From Pseudomonadota bacterium (lineage in GTDB: Bacteria > Pseudomonadota > Alphaproteobacteria > Acetobacterales > Acetobacteraceae): a stretch of 64,000 nucleotides of DNA. The stretch covers positions 122,112-186,111 of the forward strand of contig JAJZES010000029.1 in the NCBI GenBank assembly GCA_021845985.1, read 5' to 3'. The translations under genes were made by a program, and so were the position numbers. The notes under the pieces were generated by a model that did not search any database, was not told the DNA's origin, and saw only the letters and a list, made by a program, of their open reading frames with translations. Shown piece by piece: positions 16,834-26,157 of this stretch. Numbering within the stretch: the first letter of the stretch is position 1; each line of letters starts with the position of its first letter.

Positions 16834-16990
16834 GTGTGACCCGGCGCCGGCCGCCGGGGCGGCAGGGCCTTGACGCCGGGGGCCGCTCTGGGCCACGCAT
16901 CGGCATGCAGACAGCGCTATCGGCCAGCCAGGCGGGACGCGACCCGGCATCGGCCGACACCGCCGCGGCGGGTGCGATCGAGGAGGCGGT

Positions 16991-18226
16991 TTGGAGCTGA
17001 TCATCCGCAACGCGCGGCTGCCCGACAGCCCGGCCGGCGCGCCGGACATCGACATCGGCATCGAAGGCGGCCGCATCGTCGCGCTGGCGCCGGGATTGCC
17101 CGCCGCCGCCGCGGAGTTCGACGCCGGCGGCCGGCTGGTCTGCGCCGGCTTCATCGAGACGCATATCCATCTCGACAAATCCTGCATCATCGGGCGTTGT
17201 GCGCCGGAGATCGGGCGGGAGGTCGCCGCGGTGCCGCGGGTTGCCGCGGTCAAGCCCGGTTTCACCGTCGCCGATGTCACCGAGCGGGCCGCCCGGACGC
17301 TGCGCAAATGTATCGCCCACGGCACCACGCGCATGCGCACCCATGTCGAGGTCGATCCCGCCATCGGGCTGCGCGGGTTCGACGGGGTGCGGGCCGCTGC
17401 CGCCGCCCATGCCTGGGCCATCGACGTTGAAATCTGCGTCTTCCCGCAGGAGGGGCTGACCGGCGCGCCGGAGGTTGAGGCGCTGATGGTGGCGGCGCTG
17501 CGCAACGGCGCCAGCGTCGTTGGCGCCGCCCCCGGCTACGACGCCGACCCGGCCGGGCAGATCCGCCGCGTTTTTGCCCTGGCCCGTGCGTTCGACGCTG
17601 ACATCGACATGCATCTCGATCTCGGCGACAGCGCCGAGCACATGGACATCCACCTCGTCGCCGAGCTGACCGAGCAGTACCGGCTCGGCGGCCGGGTCGC
17701 CGTCGGCCATGTCACCAAGCTGTCGCGGCTGCCGCCGCCGCGCCTGCGCGAGATCGGCCGGCGGCTGGCCGATGTCGGCGTCGCCGTCACCGTGCTGCCG
17801 GCGACCGACCTGTTCCTGATGGGCCGCGACCAGGACCACGATGTCCGCCGCGGCGTCGTCGATGCCAACGCGCTGACCGAGATGGGCGTCAACTGCTCCA
17901 TTTCGACCAACAACGTGCTCAATCCGTTCACCCCGTATGGCGATTGCTCGCTGCTGCGGATGGCCAATCTGCATGCCAACGTGCTGCAGGTCAGCCAGCC
18001 GGCGCGGCTGCATGACTGTTTCGACATGCTGACCGCCCGCCCGGCGCGGCTGATGAACCTCGCCGATTACGGGATCGCCGTTGGCAACCCGGCCGACCTC
18101 GTGGTGCTGGACGCCGCCGACCCGGTCCAGGCGGTGGCCGAGATCGCCCATCCGCTCGCCGCGTTCAAGCGCGGCCGGCGCAGCCTGACCCGCGCCGCCG
18201 CGGTGCTGCACCCGCCGGACGACTGA
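16991..18226 (+). CDS. Cytosine-deaminase-like amidohydrolase
   Basis: A 411-residue metal-dependent hydrolase of the amidohydrolase superfamily, nearest the cytosine deaminase/AtzC branch. It reads from a TTG at 16991 preceded by GAGGAGG. ETHIHLDKS provides the metal HxH pair, IDMHLDLGDS the next His, and VGHVTKLS the fourth. Where CodA has a catalytic Glu (HxDE) and a metal Asp, this protein shows HLDL and STNNVLNPF. It is therefore probably not a plain cytosine deaminase. Divergent transcription from the hydantoinase operon suggests it acts first on the same cyclic nitrogen compound, by deamination or amide hydrolysis. Full length and intact. Confidence 0.85.
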   Translation: MELIIRNARLPDSPAGAPDIDIGIEGGRIVALAPGLPAAAAEFDAGGRLVCAGFIETHIHLDKSCIIGRCAPEIGREVAAVPRVAAVKPGFTVADVTERAARTLRKCIAHGTTRMRTHVEVDPAIGLRGFDGVRAAAAAHAWAIDVEICVFPQEGLTGAPEVEALMVAALRNGASVVGAAPGYDADPAGQIRRVFALARAFDADIDMHLDLGDSAEHMDIHLVAELTEQYRLGGRVAVGHVTKLSRLPPPRLREIGRRLADVGVAVTVLPATDLFLMGRDQDHDVRRGVVDANALTEMGVNCSISTNNVLNPFTPYGDCSLLRMANLHANVLQVSQPARLHDCFDMLTARPARLMNLADYGIAVGNPADLVVLDAADPVQAVAEIAHPLAAFKRGRRSLTRAAAVLHPPDD

Positions 18227-18309
18227 ACCGGCGGCCAGGCGACGGCGCCAGTTGACGCGACCTCGGCGGCCTCGTCACCATACGCCGCCGCCACAGGAGC
18301 CGCCCGACC

Positions 18310-19383
18310 TTGGAACTCGTCCGCGAACTGCCGCTCGATCAGGTGTTGCGCGGGGAGTCCGTGGAGATGATGCGCATGCTGCCGGCTGCCTCGGTGCATT
18401 GCGTGTTCGCCGATCCGCCGTACAATCTCCAGCTCCGCGGCGAGCTGCGCCGGCCGGACGACAGCCTGGTCGATGGCGTTGACGCCGACTGGGACCGCTT
18501 CACCGATTTCGCCGCCTACGACGCCTTCACCCGCGACTGGCTGACCGAATGCCGCCGGCTGCTGCGCAAGGACGGCACGCTGTGGGTCATCGGCTCCTAT
18601 CACAATATCTTTCGCATCGGCGCCATCCTGCAGGAACTCGGCTTCTGGGTGCTCAACGACGTCGTCTGGCGCAAGGCCAACCCGATGCCCAATTTCCGCG
18701 GCCGGCGCTTCACCAATGCCCATGAAACCCTGATCTGGGCGGCGCGCGGGCAGGATTCGCGCTACCGCTTCAACTATCAGGCGATGAAGGCGCTGAACGA
18801 CGACATTCAGATGCGCTCGGACTGGTTCATCCCGCTGTGCACCGGTGCCGAGCGGCTGCGCAATGCCCACGGGCTGAAGCTGCACCCCACCCAGAAGCCG
18901 GAGGCGCTGCTGCATCGCGTGCTGCTGGCGAGCACCGCGGCGGGGGACATCGTGCTTGATCCGTTCCTCGGCAGCGGCACCACGGCGGCGGTCGCCAAGC
19001 GGCTGCGCCGCCATTTCATCGGCATCGAGCGTCATCCCGCCTATGTCGAGGCGGCGCTGGCGCGGCTGAAAACCGTCCGCCCGGCGGAAACCGACGCGCT
19101 GGCCACCACGCCGGGGCGCAAGGAAACGCCGCGCGTGCCGTTCGGCAGTCTGGTCGAGCGCGGGCTGGTGGCGCCCGGCACGGTGCTGACCGACCGGATG
19201 CGCCGGGTGCGGTCGGTGGTGATGGCCGACGGCACCCTGCGCGCCGGGCAGATCCACGGCTCGATCCACAAGGTCGGCGCCGAGGTGCAGAACGCGCCAT
19301 CGTGCAACGGCTGGACGTTCTGGCACATGGAGCGCGACGGCCTGCTGGTGCCGATCGACGTGCTGCGCACCGCCGCGCCGTAA
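18310..19383 (+). CDS. ccrM: CcrM-type cell-cycle DNA adenine methyltransferase (GANTC)
   Basis: A 357-residue solitary methyltransferase of the CcrM type, which methylates adenine in GANTC and times replication-linked transcription in alphaproteobacteria. Catalytic DPPY is at residues 35-38 and the SAM motif DPFLGSGTT at 217-225, the beta-class order. [12 protein letters not shown] precedes the SAM motif, and the C-terminal 80 residues ([10 protein letters not shown] through NGWTFWHME) form the characteristic RAMA-type DNA-recognition domain of CcrM. The start is a TTG at 18310 after CAGGAG. It stands alone between the amidohydrolase and a chemoreceptor. No GANTC site was noticed in the 83-bp upstream gap, so methylation feedback at this promoter is not evident. 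Confidence 0.93.
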   Translation: MELVRELPLDQVLRGESVEMMRMLPAASVHCVFADPPYNLQLRGELRRPDDSLVDGVDADWDRFTDFAAYDAFTRDWLTECRRLLRKDGTLWVIGSYHNIFRIGAILQELGFWVLNDVVWRKANPMPNFRGRRFTNAHETLIWAARGQDSRYRFNYQAMKALNDDIQMRSDWFIPLCTGAERLRNAHGLKLHPTQKPEALLHRVLLASTAAGDIVLDPFLGSGTTAAVAKRLRRHFIGIERHPAYVEAALARLKTVRPAETDALATTPGRKETPRVPFGSLVERGLVAPGTVLTDRMRRVRSVVMADGTLRAGQIHGSIHKVGAEVQNAPSCNGWTFWHMERDGLLVPIDVLRTAAP

Positions 19384-19454
19384 TGCTGCGGCGTTGAGCC
19401 GGCGCTAACCTGTTGCTGGTCTGATGCGGCAGTGTTTTGCCGCGTGAGGTGCCC

Positions 19455-21143
19455 GTGACATTGTTCGATAATCTGCCGCTCGGCCGCAAGCTGGCGGTGC
19501 TGGTCATTGCCATGCTGCTCGCCCTGGGCGGACTCGCGGTATTTTCGGCCCATGAGGTCCGCCAGGGGATGTTGAGTGAGCGCCTCCAGCAACTGCGCGC
19601 CACGGTCGAGTCCGCCCGCAGCGTCGCCGCCGGGCTGGAGGCCGAGGTGCAGGCCGGCCGGCTGACGCACGACCAGGCGATCGACCGCTTCGCCCATCTC
19701 GCCATGACCATGACCTATGACCACGGCAACGGCTATGTCTTCGTCTATACCATGGACGGGCTGACACTGGCCCACCCCAATACCGCACAGGTCGGCACCA
19801 ACCAGCTCGATGTGCTGACCAACGGCATCGCCATCGCCCGGCTGCTGCGCGACGGGGTGCAGCAGGCCGGCGAGATCGTCCTGCCGTACAGTTATTTCCG
19901 CCCCGGCGCCAAGACCCTGTCGCCGAAGATCGCCTATGCCGCCGGCTTCGCGCCGTGGCGCATTTTCATCGGCAGCGGCGCCTATATCGACGACATCGAC
20001 GCCATGTTCTTCACCTTCGCCGAGCGGCTGGGGGCGATCGTGCTGCTGGTCGCGGGCGGGCTGGCGCTGCTGGCCTATGCCATGGCGCGCCGCATCACCC
20101 GGCCGCTGAACCGGCTGGAGAGCCGCATGCGGAGCCTGGCCGACGGCACCATGGAACCGGAAGTGCCCGGCACCGACCGCCGCGACGAGATCGGGCGGAT
20201 GGCGCAGGCGGTGCGGGTGTTCCGCGAAAACGCCCTGCGGGTGCAGCAGCTCGAACAGGCGCAGGCCAGCCAGCAGGCGCGCGCCGCCGAGGAGCGTCGC
20301 GCCACGCTGGCCGGGCTGATGCGCACGTTTGAAAGCGGCGCCGGCGCCGTGGTGCAAAGCGTCGGGGACACGGCATCCGCCATGCGCGATGCCGCCCGCG
20401 GGCTGACCGACACCGCGGCCGATACCACCCGCGAGAGCGGCGCCGCCGCCGAAGCCGGCGAGCGCTCCTCGGCCAATGTGCAGACCGTCGCCAGCGCCGC
20501 CGAGGAACTCTCCGCCTCGGTCGGCGAAATCTCGCGTCAGGTCGCCGAGTCGGCGGCGATTGCCCAGCAGGCGGTGACGGAAATGGGCCGCACCGACGGC
20601 TCGGTGCAGGAACTCTCCGCCTCGGCCCAGCGCATCGGCGAGATCGTCGCGCTGATCAATGGCATCGCCACGCAGACCAATCTGCTGGCGCTCAACGCCA
20701 CCATCGAGGCGGCGCGCGCCGGTGAGGCGGGCAAGGGCTTTGCCGTGGTGGCCAGCGAGGTCAAGGCGCTGGCCAGCCAGACGGCGCGCGCCACCGACGA
20801 CATCCGCGTGCAGATCGAGGGCATGCAGACCGCAACCGGGCAGACGGTGGAGGCGGTGCGCGGCATCACCGGCACCATCGGCCGGATCAGCGAGATCGCC
20901 GCCGCCATCGCCAGCGCGGTGGAACAGCAGGGCGCGGCGACGCGCGAGATCGCCGGCAATGTGCAGCAGGCCGCCGCCGGCGCGCAGGACATTTCCGCCT
21001 CGATCGGCCGGGTCTCGGCGATGGCCGGCCGCACCACCCACGAAGCGCAGCGTCTGCTCGGCTCGGCCGACGCGCTGTCGGCGCAATCAGGAGAGTTGAA
21101 AACCCAGGTCGCCGGCCTGCTGTCGGCGATGCGCGCGGCCTGA
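19455..21143 (+). CDS. Methyl-accepting chemotaxis protein with single-Cache sensor domain
   Basis: A 562-residue chemoreceptor. A first transmembrane helix ([18 protein letters not shown]) is followed by a periplasmic single-Cache (sCache_2) domain containing [20 protein letters not shown] and [10 protein letters not shown]. Then come a second helix ([18 protein letters not shown]), a HAMP linker ([20 protein letters not shown]) and a long cytoplasmic signalling domain with the [20 protein letters not shown] hairpin tip. The GTG at 19455 has a GAGGT five bases upstream; a TTG 18 bases earlier is in frame but poorer. sCache_2 receptors often bind small carboxylates. No CheB/CheR-binding pentapeptide is seen at the C-terminus. 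Confidence 0.92.
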   Translation: MTLFDNLPLGRKLAVLVIAMLLALGGLAVFSAHEVRQGMLSERLQQLRATVESARSVAAGLEAEVQAGRLTHDQAIDRFAHLAMTMTYDHGNGYVFVYTMDGLTLAHPNTAQVGTNQLDVLTNGIAIARLLRDGVQQAGEIVLPYSYFRPGAKTLSPKIAYAAGFAPWRIFIGSGAYIDDIDAMFFTFAERLGAIVLLVAGGLALLAYAMARRITRPLNRLESRMRSLADGTMEPEVPGTDRRDEIGRMAQAVRVFRENALRVQQLEQAQASQQARAAEERRATLAGLMRTFESGAGAVVQSVGDTASAMRDAARGLTDTAADTTRESGAAAEAGERSSANVQTVASAAEELSASVGEISRQVAESAAIAQQAVTEMGRTDGSVQELSASAQRIGEIVALINGIATQTNLLALNATIEAARAGEAGKGFAVVASEVKALASQTARATDDIRVQIEGMQTATGQTVEAVRGITGTIGRISEIAAAIASAVEQQGAATREIAGNVQQAAAGAQDISASIGRVSAMAGRTTHEAQRLLGSADALSAQSGELKTQVAGLLSAMRAA

Positions 21144-21189
21144 CCGGTCGCGGTCTGCCGCCGGCCAGCTCGGGCGGGCGGATTGCGCC

Positions 21190-21209
21190 ACGGACGCGCC
21201 GGCGTCCGT
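21190..21209. terminator. Hairpin between convergent chemoreceptor and AI-2E-family genes
   Basis: An 8-bp perfect stem (ACGGACGC/GCGTCCGT) with a GCCG loop, in the 79-bp gap between stops at 21143 and 21223. There is no T run on either side, so it may act only with Rho or as a bidirectional barrier. Confidence 0.5.
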
Positions 21210-21222
21210 TGGCGTCAGACCG

Positions 21223-22368
21223 TTACAGGTCGAGCCGCTCGGGCGGCGGGTCGAGATAGAGCGGGCTGCCGAGATAGCGGCGCAGCCAGAACCGGCTGAG
21301 TACGCCGATCACCGCCGCCACCGGCACCGCCAGCAGCACGCCGACGAAGCCGAACGCGGCGCCGCCGGCGAACAGGGCGAAAATCACCCACACTGCATGC
21401 AGCTCCACCCGGTCGCCCAGGAAGCGCGGATAGATGACATAGCCCTCCAGCAGGTTGCCGGCGACGAACACCGCGGCGACCAGCGCCACGCCGGTCCAGT
21501 GCGGGAACTGCGCCAGGGCGAGGCCGATCGACATCACCGCGCCGCTGATGGTGCCGACATAGGGAATGAACGACAGCACCCCGGACGCCATGCCGACGAT
21601 GAGGCCGAGATCGAGGCCGACCAGCGACAGCCCGCTGGCATAGAACAGCGCCAGCACGAGGCAGCACACCGCCTGTCCGCGCACCCAGGCGGAGAGGATG
21701 CGATCGACCTCGCGGGCCTGCGCCCGCAGCACCCCGGCATAGCGGCGCGGCAGCCAGCCATCGACGCGGGCGACGATGCGCGGCCAGTCGCGCAGCAGGT
21801 AGAACGACACCACCGGCGTCACCACGGCGAGCGAAATGACGTTGAACAGCGCGAAGCCGCCGCCGATGACCCGGCTCAGCGCGCCGGCGAGGAAGCCGAG
21901 CATGGCGCCGACCTGGCCGCCGACCAGGTCGCGCAGCTTCTCATCGACATAGTCCGGGCCGAGCCGCTGCTGCAGCCGGGCGATGACGTCGGCGGCGAAA
22001 TGCCGCAGCGAGGCCACGTAGGTCGGCACCCGGGCGATCAGGATGCCGATCTGCGACAGCAGCAGCGGATAGAGCAGCAGCGCGAACAGCAGCCCGGCGG
22101 TGATCAGCGTGACGATCAGCAGCAGCGCCGCGGCGCCGCGCGGCAGGCCGGCGCGGGTCAGCCGCGTCGCCGGCGGATCGAGGAAATAGGCGATGCCGGC
22201 GGCGGCGACGAAGGGCAGCAGCACCGAGGCGAACAGCTGCAGCGCCAGCCACGCCGCCACCAGCAGCCCGGCCAGCAGCGCCAGCCGCTGCGCCCGCGTC
22301 GCCTCGGGCTGCTGCGGCAGTTGCGGAGCGTGCGGCAGCGGCGGCACGGCGTGCAGCGGCGCGCTCAT
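21223..22368 (-). CDS. AI-2E family (PerM-like) membrane transporter
   Basis: A 381-residue polytopic membrane protein of the AI-2E/PerM family. Two early helices, a long periplasmic or amphipathic region (LLLSQIGILIARVPTYV onward), and five to six C-terminal helices are visible. The family motifs FIPYVGTISGAVMSIGLAL and the LAVPVAAVIGVLSRFWLR ending are present. The ATG at 22368 overlaps the CDP-alcohol phosphatidyltransferase stop by four bases, so the two are translationally coupled. Members export autoinducer-2 or act as Na+/H+ antiporters; function here is unresolved. Confidence 0.88.
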   Translation of the reverse strand: MSAPLHAVPPLPHAPQLPQQPEATRAQRLALLAGLLVAAWLALQLFASVLLPFVAAAGIAYFLDPPATRLTRAGLPRGAAALLLIVTLITAGLLFALLLYPLLLSQIGILIARVPTYVASLRHFAADVIARLQQRLGPDYVDEKLRDLVGGQVGAMLGFLAGALSRVIGGGFALFNVISLAVVTPVVSFYLLRDWPRIVARVDGWLPRRYAGVLRAQAREVDRILSAWVRGQAVCCLVLALFYASGLSLVGLDLGLIVGMASGVLSFIPYVGTISGAVMSIGLALAQFPHWTGVALVAAVFVAGNLLEGYVIYPRFLGDRVELHAVWVIFALFAGGAAFGFVGVLLAVPVAAVIGVLSRFWLRRYLGSPLYLDPPPERLDL

Positions 22369-22967
22369 CGGGTGCGCGCCGCAACCGCGACATAGGCGGC
22401 GCCGGAGACCAGCGTGCTCGCCGTCACCAGCCAGACCAGCGCCGGCAGCAGCGGCGTCGAGAGACCGAGGCCGGCATGCAGCAGCGCCACCGCGACCAGG
22501 GCAATCTGCAGCACCGTGTTCAGCTTCGAGACCATCAGCGGACGGATGGCGACGCTGGTGCCCAGCGTCGAGAGCGCCAGCACGCCGCCGACGATGGCGA
22601 CATCGCGGAACACCACCAGAATGGCGAGCCAGTCCGGCAGCACCCGGATCGCCGCCAGGGTGACATACATGGAGACCAGCAACGCCTTGTCGGCCAGCGG
22701 GTCGAGCATGGCGCCAAGCGGGGTCGAACCGCGCCGGCGGGCGAGCCAGCCATCCACCGCGTCCGACGCGCCGGCGGCGAGGAACAGCCAGAACGCGGCG
22801 ATGCCGTGCCCGCGCAGCACCAGCCACACCGCGGCGGGGACGAGGCAGAGCCGGCCCAGGGTGATCGCATTGGGAATATTGACCACTGCAGCCGAGCCAT
22901 GCCCGGCCAGCGCCGGACGCAAACCGTCGGGGCGCACGCCGTCAGGCATGCCGCCATCCGGTTGCAC
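22365..22967 (-). CDS. CDP-alcohol phosphatidyltransferase (PgsA-like)
   Basis: A 200-residue integral membrane enzyme carrying the complete family signature D-x2-D-G-x2-A-R-x8-G-x3-D-x3-D in [28 protein letters not shown]. Five to six hydrophobic helices are present. This family joins CDP-diacylglycerol to an alcohol; PgsA makes phosphatidylglycerophosphate and is the likeliest identity given size and the [11 protein letters not shown] opening. The start may be GTG 22967, ATG 22949 or a later GTG just before NIPNAIT; the first 25 residues lack homology and are Gly/Asp/Pro-rich. It is divergent from purM across about 100 bp and coupled to the AI-2E-family gene. Confidence 0.87.
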   Translation of the reverse strand: MQPDGGMPDGVRPDGLRPALAGHGSAAVVNIPNAITLGRLCLVPAAVWLVLRGHGIAAFWLFLAAGASDAVDGWLARRRGSTPLGAMLDPLADKALLVSMYVTLAAIRVLPDWLAILVVFRDVAIVGGVLALSTLGTSVAIRPLMVSKLNTVLQIALVAVALLHAGLGLSTPLLPALVWLVTASTLVSGAAYVAVAARTR

Positions 22968-23067
22968 CGTGCCGACCGCTATGGTTGTTTCCGCGCCTCG
23001 CCATCATTCAGCGCGCTCGCTTTCCATGGTTTGCTTGGAACGGGCCGCGTCCAGCCGGAGGGCCGCC

Positions 23068-24117
23068 ATGCCCAGCATGACCTATCGCGGCGCCGGCGTC
23101 GATATTGCAGCGGGGGATGCGCTGGTCGAGCGCATCAAACCCCTGGCACGCGCCACCGCCCGCGCCGGGGTGATGGGCGCGCTCGGCGGCTTCGGCGCGC
23201 TGTTCGACCCGCGCGCCGCCGGCTACACCGATCCGGTGCTGGTCGCCAGCACCGATGGCGTCGGCACCAAGCTGCGGCTGGCCATCGACACCGGGCGGCA
23301 CACCACCATCGGCATCGACCTCGTCGCCATGTGCGTCAACGACCTCGTCGTGCAGGGCGCCGAGCCGCTGTTCTTCCTCGATTACTTCGCCACCGGCCGG
23401 CTCGATCCGGGGCAGGCGGAGGCGGTGATCGGCGGCATCGCCGAGGGCTGCCGCATCGCCGGCTGCGCCCTGGTTGGCGGCGAGACGGCCGAGATGCCGG
23501 GCATGTATGCCGCCGAGGATTACGACCTCGCCGGTTTCGCCGTCGGCGCGGCGGAGCGCACGGCGCTGCTGCCGGGCAGGGTCGCGCCGGGCGACGCGGT
23601 GCTCGGGCTGGCCAGCGCCGGGGTGCATGCCAACGGGTTTTCCCTGGTGCGGCGGATCGTCGCCGGCAGCGGACTCGGTTGGGACGCTGCGGCGCCGTTC
23701 GATCCGACAACGACGCTGGGGGCGGCGCTGCTGGCGCCGACGCGCCTGTATGTCCGCTCGCTGCTGGCGCTGCATCGGGCGGGCATGCTGCGGGCGGCGG
23801 CGCATATCACCGGCGGCGGCCTGCCCGGCAACGTGCCGCGGGTGCTGCCGGCGGGGATGGTGGCGGCGATCGACGCGCGCGCCTGGCGGCTGCCGCCGGT
23901 GTTCCGCTGGCTGGCGCAGGCGGGCGAGGTCGCGCCCGAGGAGATGCTGCGGGTGTTCAACTGCGGCATCGGCATGGTGCTGGTGGTGACGGACGCGGCG
24001 GCGGCGCGGTCGCTGCTGGAGGCGGCGGGGGAGACGGTGTTCGACCTCGGCCGAATCGAGGCCGGCGCCGGTGCGGCGGCGGTGCGCATCGACCTGCCGG
24101 ACGATTGCATGCGATGA
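23068..24117 (+). CDS. purM: Phosphoribosylformylglycinamidine cyclo-ligase (PurM)
   Basis: A 349-residue AIR synthetase, fifth step of de novo purine synthesis: ATP-dependent closure of FGAM to aminoimidazole ribotide. Characteristic stretches are [56 protein letters not shown] in pieces, [14 protein letters not shown] and [16 protein letters not shown]. The ATG at 23068 has CGGAGGG upstream; the much longer open frame before it is unrelated. It overlaps purN by four bases (ATGA), a common purMN arrangement. Complete and ordinary. Confidence 0.96.
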   Translation: MPSMTYRGAGVDIAAGDALVERIKPLARATARAGVMGALGGFGALFDPRAAGYTDPVLVASTDGVGTKLRLAIDTGRHTTIGIDLVAMCVNDLVVQGAEPLFFLDYFATGRLDPGQAEAVIGGIAEGCRIAGCALVGGETAEMPGMYAAEDYDLAGFAVGAAERTALLPGRVAPGDAVLGLASAGVHANGFSLVRRIVAGSGLGWDAAAPFDPTTTLGAALLAPTRLYVRSLLALHRAGMLRAAAHITGGGLPGNVPRVLPAGMVAAIDARAWRLPPVFRWLAQAGEVAPEEMLRVFNCGIGMVLVVTDAAAARSLLEAAGETVFDLGRIEAGAGAAAVRIDLPDDCMR

Positions 24118-24752
24118 GGCGGCGCGTCGGCGTTCTGCTCAGCGGCCGGGGGTCCAATCTCGGCGCTTTGCTGGCTGCCTCGCGGGCGGCCGATTACCCG
24201 GCCGAGATCGTGCTCGTGCTGTCCAACCGGGCCGAGGCGCCGGGGCTGGAACTGGCGCGGGCGGCCGGCGTCGAGGCGCGGGCGATCGGCCAGCGCGGCT
24301 TCGGCGGCGACCGGGCGGCGCATGAGGCGGCGCTGATCGCGGCGCTGACCGCGGCCGGCGTCGAGCTGGTGTGCCTCGCCGGCTACATGCGCAAATTGTC
24401 GCCGCTGCTGGTCGGCCGGTATGCCGGGCGGATGCTGAACATCCACCCCAGCCTGCTGCCGGCGTTTCCCGGCCTGGAGACGCATGCGCGGGCGCTGGCG
24501 GCGGGGGTGAAGCTGCATGGCTGCACCGTGCATCTGGTGACCGAGGCGCTGGACGAGGGGCCGATCCTGGCGCAGGCGGCGGTGCCGGTGCTGGACGATG
24601 ACACGGCCGAGCGGCTGGCGGCGCGGGTGCTGGCGCAGGAGCATCTGCTGTATCCGGCCGCCCTGGCGGCGCTGGCCGGGCGGCAATCGGTGCCGGCGGC
24701 GGCGGCGGCGGCGCTGCACAACCCCTTGCCCCTGACGCCTGCCGCGGCGTAG
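24114..24752 (+). CDS. purN: Phosphoribosylglycinamide formyltransferase (PurN)
   Basis: A 212-residue formyl-THF-dependent GAR transformylase. [18 protein letters not shown] opens the Rossmann-like domain. The catalytic Asn-His-Asp set is visible in [42 protein letters not shown] and neighbouring residues. Its start overlaps purM by four bases. The C-terminus carries an Ala-rich tail (PAAAAAALH) that adds little. Together purM and purN supply successive, though not adjacent, purine steps. Confidence 0.95.
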   Translation: MRRRVGVLLSGRGSNLGALLAASRAADYPAEIVLVLSNRAEAPGLELARAAGVEARAIGQRGFGGDRAAHEAALIAALTAAGVELVCLAGYMRKLSPLLVGRYAGRMLNIHPSLLPAFPGLETHARALAAGVKLHGCTVHLVTEALDEGPILAQAAVPVLDDDTAERLAARVLAQEHLLYPAALAALAGRQSVPAAAAAALHNPLPLTPAAA

Positions 24753-24788
24753 GAACCGCTCACCACGCCAGGGCAGATTGGGGGGCAG

Positions 24789-24944
24789 ATGGCCGAGATT
24801 TCCCGCACGACGCAGCCGAAGCTGACCGAGGAAGCGTTCCTCGCCGATCGCCAGCGGTTCTGGGGGTCGTTCACCAGCTTCACCATCGGCAGCGTGATTT
24901 TCGTCGTCGTGCTGCTGATCCTGATGGCGATTTTCCTGGTTTAG
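24789..24944 (+). CDS. aa3-type cytochrome c oxidase subunit IV (51 residues)
   Basis: A very small membrane protein: a soluble N-terminus with LTEEAFLADRQRFWGSFTSF and one transmembrane helix (SVIFVVVLLILMAIFLV). This is the pattern of the alphaproteobacterial aa3 cytochrome oxidase subunit IV, a single-helix accessory subunit at the edge of the complex. The ATG at 24789 follows a GGGGG-containing leader 36 bases after purN. The TAG stop overlaps the convergent AGE-epimerase stop by four bases (24941-24944). It lies apart from any ctaCDE genes in this window, as is usual. Confidence 0.85.
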   Translation: MAEISRTTQPKLTEEAFLADRQRFWGSFTSFTIGSVIFVVVLLILMAIFLV

Positions 24945-26059
24945 CGGTCCGCCGCCTCGGCGGCGGCGAGAAACAGGTGATACGGCGTGCTGGCGGGCAG
25001 CGTGGTCTGCTGCGGCACGCCCTCGCGCGTCATCGTCTCGATCCAGCCGGTCGCTGCCGGGCGCAGGAAATCGCTGAACAGATGGTCGATCAGGCGGGCG
25101 GTGCCGGCGGCGTCGCCGCGCACGGCATGCGCCTTGATCGCCTCGGTCACCGGCCAGATGCGGCGGCTGGCCAGCAGGGGGGCGCCATCGCGGCCGACCC
25201 GGTCATGGATGCCGCCATGGTCGCGGTCGAAACCGTGGCGGGTGGCGTGGGCGAACAGGGCATCCGCCTCCGCCCGCAGATCGAGGCCGCCGCCCTGCGC
25301 CTGCCAGCGATGCAGCAGCCAGACCCATTCAAAATGATGCCCCGGCTCGATGATATGGCCGCGCGCCGGGTCGGGCGACCAGTCGGCGGCGAAGAACTCG
25401 CCGAGGGTTGCGGTCCCGGAATGGTAGAAGCGTTCGCGGAACAGCACCGTCAGCGCCGCGGCTTCGTCGCGCCAGCGCGCATCGCCGGTCGCCGCGTGCA
25501 GCGCCAGCACGGCTTCCAGCAGATGCATATGCGGGTTCTGCCGGCGCAGCGTGCGGTCGGGCTGCCAGTCGGCATCGGCGCGGTCCCAGAAGCCGCCGTT
25601 GGCGGCGGCCATGCGGGCGTGCAGCACGGCCATCGTTTCCTCCGCCAGGGGGATCGCGTCCGGCGCGGCGAAGGCGCGGTGCAGCCAGGCCAGGGCGAAC
25701 AGCACGAAGGCGTGGGCGTACAGATCCTTGTGCCGGTCGGTCGGCGTGCCGTCATCGGCGGCGCGGAAAAACCAGCCGCCCTGTGCGGTGTCGCGATAGG
25801 CGCGGCGCAGGAAGGCGTAGCCGCGCTCGGCCGCCGCCTCCCCGCTACGCTCGCCGAGCACGGCGGCGTGGCTGAGCACATAAAGCTGCCGGCACTGCAC
25901 CATGACCCGTTTGTGGCCGAGCGGCAGCGGTGCCGCGTCCGCCGCGAGTTGCTCGAAGAACCCGCCATGCACCGGGTCGGCGAAGCGGTCGCGCGACAGC
26001 GGTAGCAGGGTATCGAGGGCGAAGGACAGATAGGTCGTCGGTTTCATTTGCCGCTTCAT
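24941..26059 (-). CDS. AGE-family sugar epimerase/isomerase
   Basis: A 372-residue protein of the N-acylglucosamine 2-epimerase/mannose isomerase family, an (alpha/alpha)6 barrel interconverting ketose and aldose sugars or epimerising N-acetylhexosamines. Active-site segments are RQLYVLSHA, KDLYAHAFVLFALA, QNPHMHLLEAVLAL, IIEPGHHFEWVWLL and RRIWPVTEAIKA. The catalytic histidines in PHMH and PGHHFEW are intact. Possible starts are ATG 26059 and ATG 26047; longer in-frame sequence upstream lacks homology. The closest functional type appears to be the mannose/YihS-like group, but the substrate cannot be fixed. Its end overlaps the cytochrome oxidase subunit gene. Confidence 0.87.
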   Translation of the reverse strand: MKRQMKPTTYLSFALDTLLPLSRDRFADPVHGGFFEQLAADAAPLPLGHKRVMVQCRQLYVLSHAAVLGERSGEAAAERGYAFLRRAYRDTAQGGWFFRAADDGTPTDRHKDLYAHAFVLFALAWLHRAFAAPDAIPLAEETMAVLHARMAAANGGFWDRADADWQPDRTLRRQNPHMHLLEAVLALHAATGDARWRDEAAALTVLFRERFYHSGTATLGEFFAADWSPDPARGHIIEPGHHFEWVWLLHRWQAQGGGLDLRAEADALFAHATRHGFDRDHGGIHDRVGRDGAPLLASRRIWPVTEAIKAHAVRGDAAGTARLIDHLFSDFLRPAATGWIETMTREGVPQQTTLPASTPYHLFLAAAEAADR

Positions 26060-26157
26060 GCCCGCTGCAGTTTGCGCTAAAGCCTGTTGTCCAGTATTGC
26101 CGAGATCAAAGCGGCGCCGCAATCCGTGCTACGGAAATCCGACAATGAGGCGTGACA

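Larger units (their letters stand above)
16647..16990. promoter_or_regulatory. Divergent promoter region between the importer operon and amidohydrolase
   Basis: A 344-bp gene-free stretch between two divergent starts. It holds two related operator-like dyads (16724-16738 and 16818-16833) and a locally lower-G+C section around 16740-16840 where promoters would be expected. No convincing small gene was seen. Confidence 0.6.

Noticed and set aside
18310..19383. Second restriction-modification system around the CcrM-type enzyme
   Set aside because: No nuclease gene is adjacent and the C-terminal domain is that of solitary cell-cycle CcrM enzymes.
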